From: Micromonospora echinofusca | GTDB lineage: Bacteria; Actinomycetota; Actinomycetes; Mycobacteriales; Micromonosporaceae | DNA length: 64,000 nucleotides | Direction: 5' to 3' | Assembly (NCBI RefSeq): GCF_900091445.1 | Contig: NZ_LT607733.1 | Coordinates: 6,740,001 to 6,804,000 of the forward strand | In this document: in pieces, positions 19,747-28,648 of the stretch | How the letters are laid out: each line of letters begins with the position of its first letter | How positions within the stretch are numbered: the stretch's first letter is position 1 | Program-made: the position numbers and the translations under genes | Notes under the pieces: model-generated | What the model was told of the DNA's origin: nothing | What the model saw: only the letters and a program-made list of their open reading frames with translations | Database searches by the model: none

Positions 19747-20071
19747 CGTCTGCTGTGCGCGACGGCCCCGTTACTGAATCGTGATACATCGATGGATCAC
19801 CACCCATGGTGATCGATCCGTGCGCAATTTGTCTTGCATGGTCGCTTCGTCTGGGCGTCCACGGGTCGATGTGGTCCACTCTGGGTCACCGAGGCGTCTC
19901 CTCGTGCGGATCGGGAACCGCTTGCGGGCGCGGTCGGGGTCTTGTGGGCCGTGGCGCGCAGGAGCAGCATCATCGACACATCGTTACCCGCTGGTAATAG
20001 GGGTGAGGGCAGGTGCGGGGCCGCCACCTCGCCGACCGGCTGTCTGCGCGACATCGCCGAGGAGGAGACCC
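19747..20071. other. Intergenic region with inverted repeat, probable promoter region
   Basis: 325 bp ahead of the Pro/Thr-rich membrane protein gene. Apart from the palindrome listed separately, it is less GC-rich near 19770-19860 and ends in the GGAGGAG ribosome-binding site at 20061-20067. I see no convincing coding frame. Confidence 0.5.
19795..19814. repeat. 20-bp inverted repeat, possible operator
   Basis: GATCACCA CCCA TGGTGATC: perfect 8-bp arms (19795-19802, 19807-19814) about 260 bp upstream of the next start. Two further bases of partial symmetry flank it. No U tract follows, so a protein-binding site is more likely than a terminator. Confidence 0.45.
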
Positions 20072-21391
20072 GTGCGGGATCGGTTCGACAACCAGGGCCG
20101 GCCCCGGTGGCAGCGCTTCGCGGCGATGCTCCCAGCCGGTTCCGCCCGGATGCCGGACGCCGGTCTCGTCCCGTCCCCCCGGTCCGACGCTCCACCCGCC
20201 GAGCCGGCACCGGTCGACGCCGTCCCTGCCGGACCGGCGCCGGTCGAGTCGGTCCCGGTCGACGCCGGACCGATGCCGGTCGGTGCCGTGCCCGCCGAGT
20301 CGCTGTCGGCGCGCGCCGGGTGGGCCCGGCCGATGGCGGTGGAGGCCGGACTGGTCGACGGGCCCTCCCGGTCGGGCGGCGGGCGGAGCGGCCACATCTC
20401 GTACGCCGTGCTTCCGGTGTTGCTCGGCCTGGCGGCCGCCGTGGCCCTCGCCGCCCCCGGCCCGACGCCGGTGGGCGCGGCCGCGCCGTCGGCTCCCGCC
20501 TGCCCGACCACGACTCCCGGTCCGGGCGGGACGCCGCCGGCCCCGGCCGGCACGCCGAGCGCGTCGGCCACCGCCCCGGTCGGCACGCCGAGCGCGTCGG
20601 CCACCGCCCCGGTCGGCACGCCGAGCGCGTCGGCCACCGCCCCGGTCGGTCCCAGCCCGTCGCCCTCGCGAGGCGGCATCGTCGGCCACATCCTGGACGG
20701 CGTCGGGCAGCTCTCCGACGGCGGCCGGGACGAGGACGAGAAGGCAGCCGCAGGGGCGACGCCGTCGGCCACGCCGAGCCTCGGCCCCACACCGACCGCC
20801 AGCGGCACGCCGACCACCGGCCCGAGCGTCCGCCCCACCCCGACCGGACGGCCCGGCGAGCATCCGACCGACCCCGACCATGGGTGCGTCCCGGCCGGTC
20901 CGAAGCCGAGCCCGATCGGGGAGACGCCGCCGGGCACGCCGCTGCCGCGAATCGCCCCCGACCCGGGGCAGCCGGTGGTGGCGGCGGTTCCGTCGAAGCT
21001 CACCGGCTCGAAGGTGACGATGTACGGGCTGCGGTTCGAGGGCATCGTCGACCTGCCCACCGCCGACGGCCGCCTGCGGGCCCTGAAGTTCACCATGGAC
21101 CGGGCGGTCACCGACGACTTCCTGCTCCGCGCGCCCGGGCCGGCCGGCCGGACGATGCGCTTCGCCACGGACGAGCTGACGGTGCAGGGCGACGTCGCCT
21201 TCTACGCCACCCGCTTCGTCGGGCGGCTGCTCGGCGTCGAGATCACCCTGACGCCGGACCTGCCGCTCCCCGACGGCCTGCCGGTCACGTCACCGGTGCC
21301 GATCACCTTCACCGACCCGGCCATGGACCTGGCGTACGTCAGCAGCGACACGCTGACCGCCCAGCCGGCGTTGAAGCTGACCCTTCCCTGA
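20072..21391 (+). CDS. Pro/Thr/Ala-rich membrane-anchored protein of unknown function
   Basis: 439 aa from GTG 20072, chosen for GGAGGAG 5-11 nt upstream although the frame is open to 19781. An N-terminal cytoplasmic Pro-rich stretch with repeats like PVDAVPAGPAPVESVPVD precedes one hydrophobic helix (about 111-133). A long low-complexity linker with three exact GTPSASATAPV repeats follows, then a compact domain of about 135 residues (300-439) that includes LTGSKVTMYGLRFEGIVDLP. I do not recognise this domain. Layout suggests a surface domain on a flexible stalk. No obvious operon partner. Confidence 0.75.
   Translation: MRDRFDNQGRPRWQRFAAMLPAGSARMPDAGLVPSPRSDAPPAEPAPVDAVPAGPAPVESVPVDAGPMPVGAVPAESLSARAGWARPMAVEAGLVDGPSRSGGGRSGHISYAVLPVLLGLAAAVALAAPGPTPVGAAAPSAPACPTTTPGPGGTPPAPAGTPSASATAPVGTPSASATAPVGTPSASATAPVGPSPSPSRGGIVGHILDGVGQLSDGGRDEDEKAAAGATPSATPSLGPTPTASGTPTTGPSVRPTPTGRPGEHPTDPDHGCVPAGPKPSPIGETPPGTPLPRIAPDPGQPVVAAVPSKLTGSKVTMYGLRFEGIVDLPTADGRLRALKFTMDRAVTDDFLLRAPGPAGRTMRFATDELTVQGDVAFYATRFVGRLLGVEITLTPDLPLPDGLPVTSPVPITFTDPAMDLAYVSSDTLTAQPALKLTLP
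20548..20646 (+). repeat. Three exact tandem 33-bp repeats inside the linker
   Basis: Units at 20548-20580, 20581-20613 and 20614-20646 are identical and encode 11 residues each. The unit length is a multiple of three, so copy-number change keeps the frame. Confidence 0.95.
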
Positions 21392-21449
21392 CCGCACTCC
21401 CCACCACCCGGTGCGGGGCCGGCGTCCCTCCGGCCCCGCACCGCCCCCC

Positions 21450-23120
21450 TCAGAGGCGGGCGAGCGCCTTGCGCAACGGGTCGAGCCCCAGCGAGCCGAG
21501 GTCGAGCGCCTGGCGGTGGAACTCCCTGAGGTCGAAGTCGGCGCCCTTGCGGGCCTTCGCCTCGTCGCGGGCCTGGAGCCAGATCCGCTCGCCCACCTTG
21601 TAGGAGGGAGCCTGCCCCGGCCAGCCGAGGTAGCGGTTCAGCTCGAAGCGCAGGTTCTCGTCCGGCACCCGGCAGTGCGCCCGCATGAACTCCCAGCCCA
21701 GCTCCGGCGTCCAGCGCTCGCCCGGGTGGAAGTCGAACGGGTTGTCCTTCGGGATCTCCAGCTCCAGGTGCATGCCGATGTCGACGATGACGCGGGCGGC
21801 CCGGAATGCCTGGCCGTCGAGCATGCCGAGCTTGTCGCCCGGGTCCTCCAGGTAGCCCAGCTCGTCCATCAGCCGCTCCGCGTAGAGCGCCCAGCCCTCG
21901 CCGTGCCCGGAGACCCAGCAGAGCAGCCGCTGCCACCGGTTGAGCAGCTCGGCCCGTACGGCGGTCTGGGCGACCTGGAGGTGGTGACCCGGGACGCCCT
22001 CGTGGAAGACGGTGGTCACCTCGCGCCAGGTGGAGAAGTCGGTGATGCCCTGCGGCACCGCCCACCACATCCGGCCGGGACGGGAGAAGTCCTCGCTCGG
22101 GCCGGTGTAGTAGATCGCGCCGTCGCTCGTCGGGGCCAGGCAGCACTCGATGCGGCGGACCTGCTCGGGGATGTCGAAGTGGGTGCCGTTCAGCTCGTCG
22201 ATGGCCTTGTCGGCGAGGGCCTGCATCCAGTCCCGGAACGCCTCCTTGCCCTGGATCGTCCGGGCCGGGTCGGCGTCCAGCGCCGCGACCGCCTCGTCGA
22301 TGGTGGCGCCGGGGCCGACGATCCGGCCGGACACCGTCCGCATGTCGGCCTCGAGCCGGGCCAGCTCCTCGAAGCCCCAGGCGTACGTCTCGTCGAGGTC
22401 GACCCTGGCGCCGAGGAAGTACTGCGAGGCCAGCTCGTAGCGCTCGCGGCCCGCGGCCTGCTTCTCCCGGCCGAGCGGGGCCAGCTCGGTGCGGAGGAAC
22501 TGGCCGAACTCGGCCGTCGCCGCGGTCGCCGCCGCAGCGCCCCGCCGCAGCTCGGCGCCGAGGGTGCCGTCCGCGCCCAGCCGCTCGACCAGACCGTGGA
22601 AGAAGTTGTCGCCGTCCGGGTCGACCCAGACGTCGCACTGCTTGGCGACCTCGACGAGCTGCACGCGGGCGCTGACGTGGCCGGCGGCGGCCGCCTCACG
22701 CAGCGTCGTCTTGTAGCCCTCCAGGGTGCTGGCGAAGCGGTTGAGCCGGGCCGCCACGTTGGCCTTCGCGTCGTCGCCCTCGGTCGGCATCAGGTCGAAG
22801 ACCATGCGGACCTCGTGCAGACCGCTGGAGATCACGTTGACCTCGCTGCTCGCCTCTCCGGCGTCGTAGCGGGCGAGGTCGAGGCCGAGGCGTTCCTGCA
22901 TGGCCTCCTTGGCGGTCCGCTCCGCCTCCGACTCCGGCTCGGTCACGTCCAGGTCGGTCAGCGTCTGCCGGATCAGCTCCGCCCGGGCCGTGTAGCCGTC
23001 GGGCGACAGGTCGTCGAGCTGGTCGTCGTAGCCGGCGATGCCGACGTAGGTGGCGCCGATCGGGCTCAGCGGCGCCCAGTCGGCCACGTAGCGGTTCGCG
23101 AGGTCATCGATTCGTCCCAC
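21450..23120 (-). CDS. DUF885 family protein, putative zinc-dependent peptidase
   Basis: 556 aa. The metallopeptidase-like motif HEGVPGHHLQ lies near residue 369, followed by GHGEGWALYAERLM near 405, the arrangement expected for a gluzincin-type zinc site (HExxxGHH, then downstream Glu). No signal peptide, so cytoplasmic. DUF885 proteins are widespread in actinobacteria; substrate not established. ATG at 23120. It converges with the preceding Pro/Thr-rich gene 59 bp away. Confidence 0.87.
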   Translation of the reverse strand: MGRIDDLANRYVADWAPLSPIGATYVGIAGYDDQLDDLSPDGYTARAELIRQTLTDLDVTEPESEAERTAKEAMQERLGLDLARYDAGEASSEVNVISSGLHEVRMVFDLMPTEGDDAKANVAARLNRFASTLEGYKTTLREAAAAGHVSARVQLVEVAKQCDVWVDPDGDNFFHGLVERLGADGTLGAELRRGAAAATAATAEFGQFLRTELAPLGREKQAAGRERYELASQYFLGARVDLDETYAWGFEELARLEADMRTVSGRIVGPGATIDEAVAALDADPARTIQGKEAFRDWMQALADKAIDELNGTHFDIPEQVRRIECCLAPTSDGAIYYTGPSEDFSRPGRMWWAVPQGITDFSTWREVTTVFHEGVPGHHLQVAQTAVRAELLNRWQRLLCWVSGHGEGWALYAERLMDELGYLEDPGDKLGMLDGQAFRAARVIVDIGMHLELEIPKDNPFDFHPGERWTPELGWEFMRAHCRVPDENLRFELNRYLGWPGQAPSYKVGERIWLQARDEAKARKGADFDLREFHRQALDLGSLGLDPLRKALARL

Positions 23121-23411
23121 GCTGCGACCCTACGTGAGGGCACCGCCGGGTTGTCGAACGCGTTCTGCGTGTTCAGGGCAGCAGTCGGCGGGGTCGAAGT
23201 CGATCGGAACGTGTCCGTGCCGACCTCGACGGGCGTCATGCCCAACCTCCCGTCGAGGTCGACGAGCGGGTCGAAACGCATCGGCGTCGCCACGGCGTGC
23301 ACCTCCTCGGGGTGGTCGACGCGCCAGCAGCGTAGGCGGTTCCTGTGGTGGTCGACACGGCGTGGAGAAAGTCGCAGGACTTCGTCGTACGGCTGCGGCA
23401 GAGTGTCAGGG

Positions 23412-24416
23412 GTGACAGTGGATTCCACTCCTGACCGCGCGGCGCTGCGGAGCTGGCTGCCCGGGTTCCTCGCACTGGCCGCCATCTGGGGCTCCAGCTT
23501 CCTGTTCATCAAGATCAGCATCGGCGAGCTGCACCCGCTGCACCTCACTCTCTACCGGGTCGGCGCCGGCGCGGTGACCCTGCTGGTGGTGCTCGCCGTG
23601 CTCCGCGACCGGCTGCCCGCCGAGCCCCGCGTCTGGGCGCACCTGACCGTGGTCGCCGCGTTCGGCGTCGCCGTGCCGTTCACCCTCTTCGGCTACGGCG
23701 AGCAGCGCGTCGAGTCCATGCTCGCGGGCATCTGGAACGCCACCACCCCGCTCATCGTGCTGCCGCTGGCCGTGCTGGTGTTCCGCACCGAGCGGCTGAC
23801 CGCACGCCGGGCGGTCGGGATGACGCTGGGCTTCGCGGGGGTGCTGGTGGTGCTCGGGGTCTGGCAGGGGGTGGGCGGGGCGCACTTCACCGGGCAGCTC
23901 ATGTGCCTGGGCGCGGCCGCCTGCTACGGGGTCGCCATCCCGTACCAGAAGAAGTTCGTCGCGGGCAGCGCGCACTCCGGGCTCTCCCTCTCGGCGGCGC
24001 AGCTGCTGGTCGCGACCGCCCAGCTCGCGGTCGTCGCGCCGCTGGTGGCGGGGGCGCCCCCGGCGCCGACCGGCCTCTCGGCCGAGGTGCTCGCCAGCGT
24101 GCTCGCGCTCGGCGCGCTCGGCACCGGCCTGGCCTTCGTCATCAACCTGCGCAACATCCGGCTCGCCGGGGCGAGCACCGCCTCCACCGTGACCTACCTG
24201 GTGCCGGTGTTCGCAGTGCTGATCGGCGCCCTGGCCCTCGACGAGCGGCTGACCTGGCACCAGCCGGTGGGCGCGCTCGTCGTGCTGTTCGGCGTCGCCG
24301 TCTCCCAGGGCCTGATCGGCCGCCGGCCCGCACCCGCCGACGTCGCCGGGCCGGCGGGCCGCCGCGAGAGCACCGTCCAGAAGGTACGGCGGCAGGCGGG
24401 TCAGCCGGTGGCGTGA
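23412..24416 (+). CDS. EamA (DMT superfamily) transporter
   Basis: 334 aa and ten predicted helices formed by two EamA repeats, each starting with the typical helix (AAIWGSSFLFIKISIGELHP; GAAACYGVAIPYQKKFV). Motifs such as TAVNL-like STVTYLVPVFAVLIG and LDERLTWHQPVGALVVLFGV close the second repeat. Family members export amino acids or other metabolites. GTG 23412 or 23418 are both possible. Its last 16 bp overlap the convergent PHP gene. Confidence 0.88.
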   Translation: MTVDSTPDRAALRSWLPGFLALAAIWGSSFLFIKISIGELHPLHLTLYRVGAGAVTLLVVLAVLRDRLPAEPRVWAHLTVVAAFGVAVPFTLFGYGEQRVESMLAGIWNATTPLIVLPLAVLVFRTERLTARRAVGMTLGFAGVLVVLGVWQGVGGAHFTGQLMCLGAAACYGVAIPYQKKFVAGSAHSGLSLSAAQLLVATAQLAVVAPLVAGAPPAPTGLSAEVLASVLALGALGTGLAFVINLRNIRLAGASTASTVTYLVPVFAVLIGALALDERLTWHQPVGALVVLFGVAVSQGLIGRRPAPADVAGPAGRRESTVQKVRRQAGQPVA

Positions 24417-25477
24417 GCGCGGGCCCAGTCCATCAGCCGGTCGGCGTCCCACGTGTTGACGACCCGGTCGGCGGGCACCCCGCACAGGGCGGCGCGCTCG
24501 CAGCCGAACCGCTGCCAGTCGAGCTGCCCGGGGGCGTGCGCGTCGGTGTCGATGGCGAAGTCGCAGCCCGCCTCCAGCGCCCGGCGGATCAGCCGCTTCG
24601 GCGGGTCCTGCCGCTCCGGCCGAGAGTTGATCTCGACGGCCACGCCGTGCTCGGTGCAGGCGGCGAAGACGGCGTCGGCGTCGAAGTCGCTCTCCGCCCG
24701 GGTACGCGGCCGGTGCGCCCGGTCGCCCGGCCCCTTCACCCCGGCGGGCCGGGACGACACCATCCGCCCGGTGCAGTGGCCGAGGATGTCCAGGTGCGGG
24801 TTGGCGATGGCGGTCAGCATCCGCCGGGTCATCTTCGCCCGCTCGTCGTTCAGGCCGCTGTGCACCGAGCCGACCACCACGTCGAGGCGGGCCAGCAGCT
24901 CCTCGTCCTGGTCGAGCGACCCGTCCGCGAGGATGTCCACCTCGATGCCGGTCAGGATGCGGAAGCCCTCCGGCAGCGCCTCGTTGACCTTCGCCACGTG
25001 GTCGAGCTGCCGGCGCAGCCGGTCGGCGGTCAGGCCCCGGGCCACCTTCAGCCGGGGGGAGTGGTCGGTCAGCACCACGTACTCGTGGCCGAGTTCGACC
25101 GCCGCGAGCGCCATTTCCTCGATGGGTGAGCCGCCGTCGGACCAGTCCGAGTGGGTGTGGCAGTCGCCGCGCAGCGCGGTGCGCAGCGCGGTGGCCGCCG
25201 CGTCCAGGTCGGTGCCTTCCGTGGCGAGCAGCCGGCGCAGGTAGACCGGCTCTTCGCCGGCGAGCGACTCGGCCACGCAGCGGGCGGTGACGTCGCCGAC
25301 GCCGGACAGCTCCGTGAGCTTGCCGGTGCGGGCCCGCTCGGCCACCTCGCTGCCCGGCAGCGCGGCGAGGGCCGTGGCCGCCGACCGGAACGCCCGGACC
25401 CGGTAGGTCGCCTCGTTGGCGCGTTCGAGGAGGAAGGCGATGCGGCGCAGGTCGGCGATGGGGTCCCGGGCGCTCAT
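24401..25477 (-). CDS. PHP domain protein with PolX-type N-terminal HhH region
   Basis: 358 aa. Residues 1-90 contain a helix-hairpin-helix region as in the 8-kDa part of PolX polymerases (LTELSGVGDVTARCVAESL). The PHP domain (about 100-355) has GDCHTHSDWSDG, LTDHS, GIEVDI, GSVHS, LGHCTGR and DTDAHA, the metal-binding set. The polymerase palm seen in full PolX proteins is missing, so this is a stand-alone PHP phosphoesterase, perhaps a nuclease (inference). ATG 25477. Confidence 0.88.
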   Translation of the reverse strand: MSARDPIADLRRIAFLLERANEATYRVRAFRSAATALAALPGSEVAERARTGKLTELSGVGDVTARCVAESLAGEEPVYLRRLLATEGTDLDAAATALRTALRGDCHTHSDWSDGGSPIEEMALAAVELGHEYVVLTDHSPRLKVARGLTADRLRRQLDHVAKVNEALPEGFRILTGIEVDILADGSLDQDEELLARLDVVVGSVHSGLNDERAKMTRRMLTAIANPHLDILGHCTGRMVSSRPAGVKGPGDRAHRPRTRAESDFDADAVFAACTEHGVAVEINSRPERQDPPKRLIRRALEAGCDFAIDTDAHAPGQLDWQRFGCERAALCGVPADRVVNTWDADRLMDWARAHATG

Positions 25478-25541
25478 GCATGGAAAATACGCCTCCGCGC
25501 CGCCGGTCGTCGGACGACCGGCGGCGCGGAGGGTCTCGGGA

Positions 25542-28478
25542 TCAGGAGTGCGGGAGCTTCACCAGCGACCTGTCGCCGATGCCGACCGTGGTCGGATTGT
25601 TGCCGATCGCCGACCAGACCTCCACCCGTACGGTGCCGTTCGACAGGTTGCCGAGGGCGCCGGTGGCGGAGTGCAGGCCGCTCTGCTGGGTGTAGCGCTC
25701 GTAGCCGGGTACCGGGTCGGTGGCGAAGTACCGGTAGGTCTCCACCCGCTCCCAGCTGCCGTTGCCGGTCAGGTCGTAGGAGACGCGTACCTGCACTCCG
25801 TTGCCGACCGCGGTGCCGGCGTCGAGGAACAGGTCGAACGCGGTCTGTCCGCCGGCGTACGCCAGGTCCAGGCCCGTCGCGGTGAACACCTGCGGGTTGC
25901 TCGGCGTTCCGTCGTGGTTCGCGCCGCCCGCGCCGGCCACCGTGGCGGTCGCCGGGCCGCCGGCCGCGGCCAGTCCGCCGTTCGGCAGCAGGTACCGGGT
26001 GGGGAAGTCCGCCGGCGGCGGGGTGGTGGGCGGCGGGGTCGTCGGCGGAGCCGTGGTGGGCGGGGCCGTCGTCGGCGGGGCCGTGGTGGGCGGGGTGGTC
26101 GTGGGCGGCGGCGTGCCGGTGACCCCGCCGGTCGCGGTGCCACCGCTCCAGGTGTACGCCCCGCTGGTCGCCGTCTTTCCGGCGGGTACGGCGAGCCGGG
26201 TGCCGTCGGAGAACGTGACCGTCAGCGGTGCGGCGGTGATGTTGCTCGCCACGTAGGTGCGCGCGCCGTTGCGCTGGAACACCGCTGCCAGCGGGTGGTT
26301 GGCCGTGACCGGGGTGTGCACCGTCCCGAGGGCGGCGAGGTTGCGGATCCAGTGGAAGGTGTGCGCCCGGCTCTCGCCCTCCTCCGGCGTGTACCCGGGG
26401 TTCGCGCGGAGCTTCGCCAGCGCCGCGTCCGGGTCGCCGAGCGCCAGGAACTGCCAGAGGATGTCCTGCCACACCGTCGGTTCGCCGCCGTTGTTGCGCA
26501 CCAGCTCCTGGTAGTTCGTCCGGTTGGACGCCGGGTACTGGCCGAGGTAGAGGTGCCCGCCGGTGACCGGGAGCATGTTGATGCCCTGGATCATTTCCGG
26601 GTCGGCGCTGAACCAGGTGGCGTACGCGCCGCCATCACCCCAGACCATGCCGACCGTGGAGTGCCCGAAGGCCGCCGGGTAGTTCTCGTTCGTCACGTCG
26701 AACCAGTACTCGTGGATCGCCGCGGCCTGCGTGGTGTGGATGAAGATGCCGGCGTCGCGTACGGCGGTGTTGCCGGTGGCCTGTCCCCACTGGATGAGGG
26801 CGTTGGCGAAGTTCATCCCCTCGGACGAGGACTCCTGGTTGTTGCCGGCGTGGAACGAGCCGTGCCCGGCCGCCCAGTCGTGCCCGGCGTAGATGTCGAA
26901 GTCGCGCAGGTACGGGAAGCGGTTGTCGCTGCGGTCGTAGTTGTTCGCGTCCCGGATCAGCAGGTCGATCATGCCGCCGTACTGGTCCTGCCGGGCCCAG
27001 GCCGGGTCGAACTTGGCCAGTGTGGCGGCGGCGGCGATGTAGTAGCCGTAGTGGAAGTGGTGGTCGTTGAGCTCCTGGTCGGAGCCGTACGACGCCGGGT
27101 AGCCGATCAGGGTTCCCCAGTTGCGGTCGTAGTGGAAGAGCTTCGCGGTCTCCCCGGGCGTCGCGGTGAGCCAGTCGGTGAGCGTGCTCCGGATGGCGTT
27201 CAGCGCGGCGGTACGGGTCTCGGCGTCGCCGACCTGGTCGGCGATCTCGGCGATGCGGGCGGCCCGGCCCAGGCCCTTGCCCGTCCAGTAGGTGTCGCCG
27301 CCGCGCTGGTCCATCGGGTTGCCCCGGACCGCCGCCAGGTGGCTGCGCAGCGTGCTCAGGTCCGCGCCGTTGCCGGTCGCGACGGCCGGCACCTCGGGCA
27401 GCACCCCGTTGAACTTCATCGAGGTGCGGAACGCGTCCACGCCGGTGAGCACCTTCATCCGGCCGCGCGCCGACGGGTAGGTGAGCGCCAGCGGGGTGGC
27501 GTCCGTCAGCGACCGCCACTGGTGCGGGTAGAGGCTGACGACCGTCCGGTTCGCCGTGCCCTCCCGGGCGGTCGTGGTGAACGCGTACGTGGTGTTGACG
27601 GTGCTGGTCGCCTGGTCGTACGCGTACGAGACGCGGGTGCCGGTGACGTGGGCGTGGGCGTACCGGCCGTAGGTGGTGGCCAGTTCGGCGCGGGACGCGG
27701 CGTCGGTGCTCGGCGTGGTGGGCAGCAGGGCGACCGAGAAGTAGCCCTTACCGGCCAGGTTGGAGGTGATCCGGCCGCCGTTGACGGACCAGGTGGCGCC
27801 GGTGGGCGCGTACGCGACGTAGTCGTGCCCCCGGACGGTGAAGCCGATGGTGGCGCCGCTGTTCGACCAGACCGTGGCACCGCCCCCGGTGGCGTTGATC
27901 AACGCGTCGCCGCCGCTGGCGCGGAAGTACGCGAACGGCAGGCCGTGGCCGATGGTGGCGCGCATGGTCCGGGCGCCGTCGTTCCAGTACGGGGTGACCG
28001 TCCAGTCGGTCCAGCCGTCGACCTTGACGACGGGGGCGCCGAGCGCGGCGAGGCCGACGCGGATGTCCTCGGAGTACGTGTACTTGAACTCGCCGACCCC
28101 GGTGGCGGTGCCGGTGATCGTGGGGGTGGAGGTGGCCGAGAGGCCGAGGCCGTCGCCGAAGGCCTGGTAGGAGACGGGGTGCGCGTGCAGCGGCTCGCTG
28201 TAGGAGCAGTTGGTCCGCTTCCACAGCAGCGACGACCACCAGTCGTTGGTGGGGATCGGCCCGGGCGGCGCGTCGGCGGTGGCGAACTGCCGGGGGTTGG
28301 TGGTCATGTCTCCGCAACCGCTGGGCAGGGGGCCCACGCGGTCGGTGGTGTAGCTGCCGGCGCCGACGGTGGCGGCCTGGGCGGGGGTGGTGGTCACGAC
28401 GGCGAGGCCGCCGAGGACGAGGGCGAGGGCGGAGGTGGCCGCCACGGCCCAGGTACGGCGTGTCGCAGGAGGTGTCAC
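25542..28478 (-). CDS. Secreted endo-1,3-beta-glucanase, glycoside hydrolase family 81
   Basis: 978 aa. A signal peptide (residues 1-35, ending AQA) is followed by the GH81 catalytic module (about 45-720), with the general acid Asp region LNDHHFHYGYY near 470 and the catalytic Glu region NQESSSEGMN near 550. A PPTTAPPTT linker near 785-820 joins a C-terminal beta-sandwich module of about 150 residues that resembles a beta-1,3-glucan-binding CBM (CBM56-like, tentative). GH81 cuts laminarin and fungal or callose 1,3-glucans. GTG start with GGAGG 5 nt upstream. A LacI-type palindrome lies 72 bp before the start. Confidence 0.92.
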   Translation of the reverse strand: MTPPATRRTWAVAATSALALVLGGLAVVTTTPAQAATVGAGSYTTDRVGPLPSGCGDMTTNPRQFATADAPPGPIPTNDWWSSLLWKRTNCSYSEPLHAHPVSYQAFGDGLGLSATSTPTITGTATGVGEFKYTYSEDIRVGLAALGAPVVKVDGWTDWTVTPYWNDGARTMRATIGHGLPFAYFRASGGDALINATGGGATVWSNSGATIGFTVRGHDYVAYAPTGATWSVNGGRITSNLAGKGYFSVALLPTTPSTDAASRAELATTYGRYAHAHVTGTRVSYAYDQATSTVNTTYAFTTTAREGTANRTVVSLYPHQWRSLTDATPLALTYPSARGRMKVLTGVDAFRTSMKFNGVLPEVPAVATGNGADLSTLRSHLAAVRGNPMDQRGGDTYWTGKGLGRAARIAEIADQVGDAETRTAALNAIRSTLTDWLTATPGETAKLFHYDRNWGTLIGYPASYGSDQELNDHHFHYGYYIAAAATLAKFDPAWARQDQYGGMIDLLIRDANNYDRSDNRFPYLRDFDIYAGHDWAAGHGSFHAGNNQESSSEGMNFANALIQWGQATGNTAVRDAGIFIHTTQAAAIHEYWFDVTNENYPAAFGHSTVGMVWGDGGAYATWFSADPEMIQGINMLPVTGGHLYLGQYPASNRTNYQELVRNNGGEPTVWQDILWQFLALGDPDAALAKLRANPGYTPEEGESRAHTFHWIRNLAALGTVHTPVTANHPLAAVFQRNGARTYVASNITAAPLTVTFSDGTRLAVPAGKTATSGAYTWSGGTATGGVTGTPPPTTTPPTTAPPTTAPPTTAPPTTPPPTTPPPADFPTRYLLPNGGLAAAGGPATATVAGAGGANHDGTPSNPQVFTATGLDLAYAGGQTAFDLFLDAGTAVGNGVQVRVSYDLTGNGSWERVETYRYFATDPVPGYERYTQQSGLHSATGALGNLSNGTVRVEVWSAIGNNPTTVGIGDRSLVKLPHS

Positions 28479-28549
28479 TGTGCCTCCGGTCGGGTGGCGC
28501 CGGTCGGGGACGGGCGCATTCTGCGGCGAATTGTGCGGAAAGTTACTTG

Positions 28550-28563
28550 AGAGAGCGCTCTCT
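28550..28563. promoter_or_regulatory. LacI-family operator (CebR-like palindrome) upstream of GH81 glucanase
   Basis: AGAGAGCGCTCTCT is a perfect 14-bp palindrome with the central GAGCGCTC typical of actinobacterial LacI/CebR-type sugar repressors (classically TGGGAGCGCTCCCA). It is 72 bp upstream of the glucanase GTG. The repressor is not encoded in this window. Confidence 0.72.
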
Positions 28564-28648
28564 TGAAGCGGGACGCTAGCCCAGCGCCGAGACTCCCGTC
28601 AATGTTTCCGCCCGATGAAGCGCTGATGACGACAAACGGAGTGCTCCG

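Noticed and set aside
23066..23310. Short minus-strand frame before the DUF885 gene (MRFDPLVDLDGRLGMTPVEV)
   Set aside because: It has a GAGGAGG-like sequence upstream but overlaps the DUF885 start in another frame and ends in low-quality sequence. Kept only as a faint possibility.
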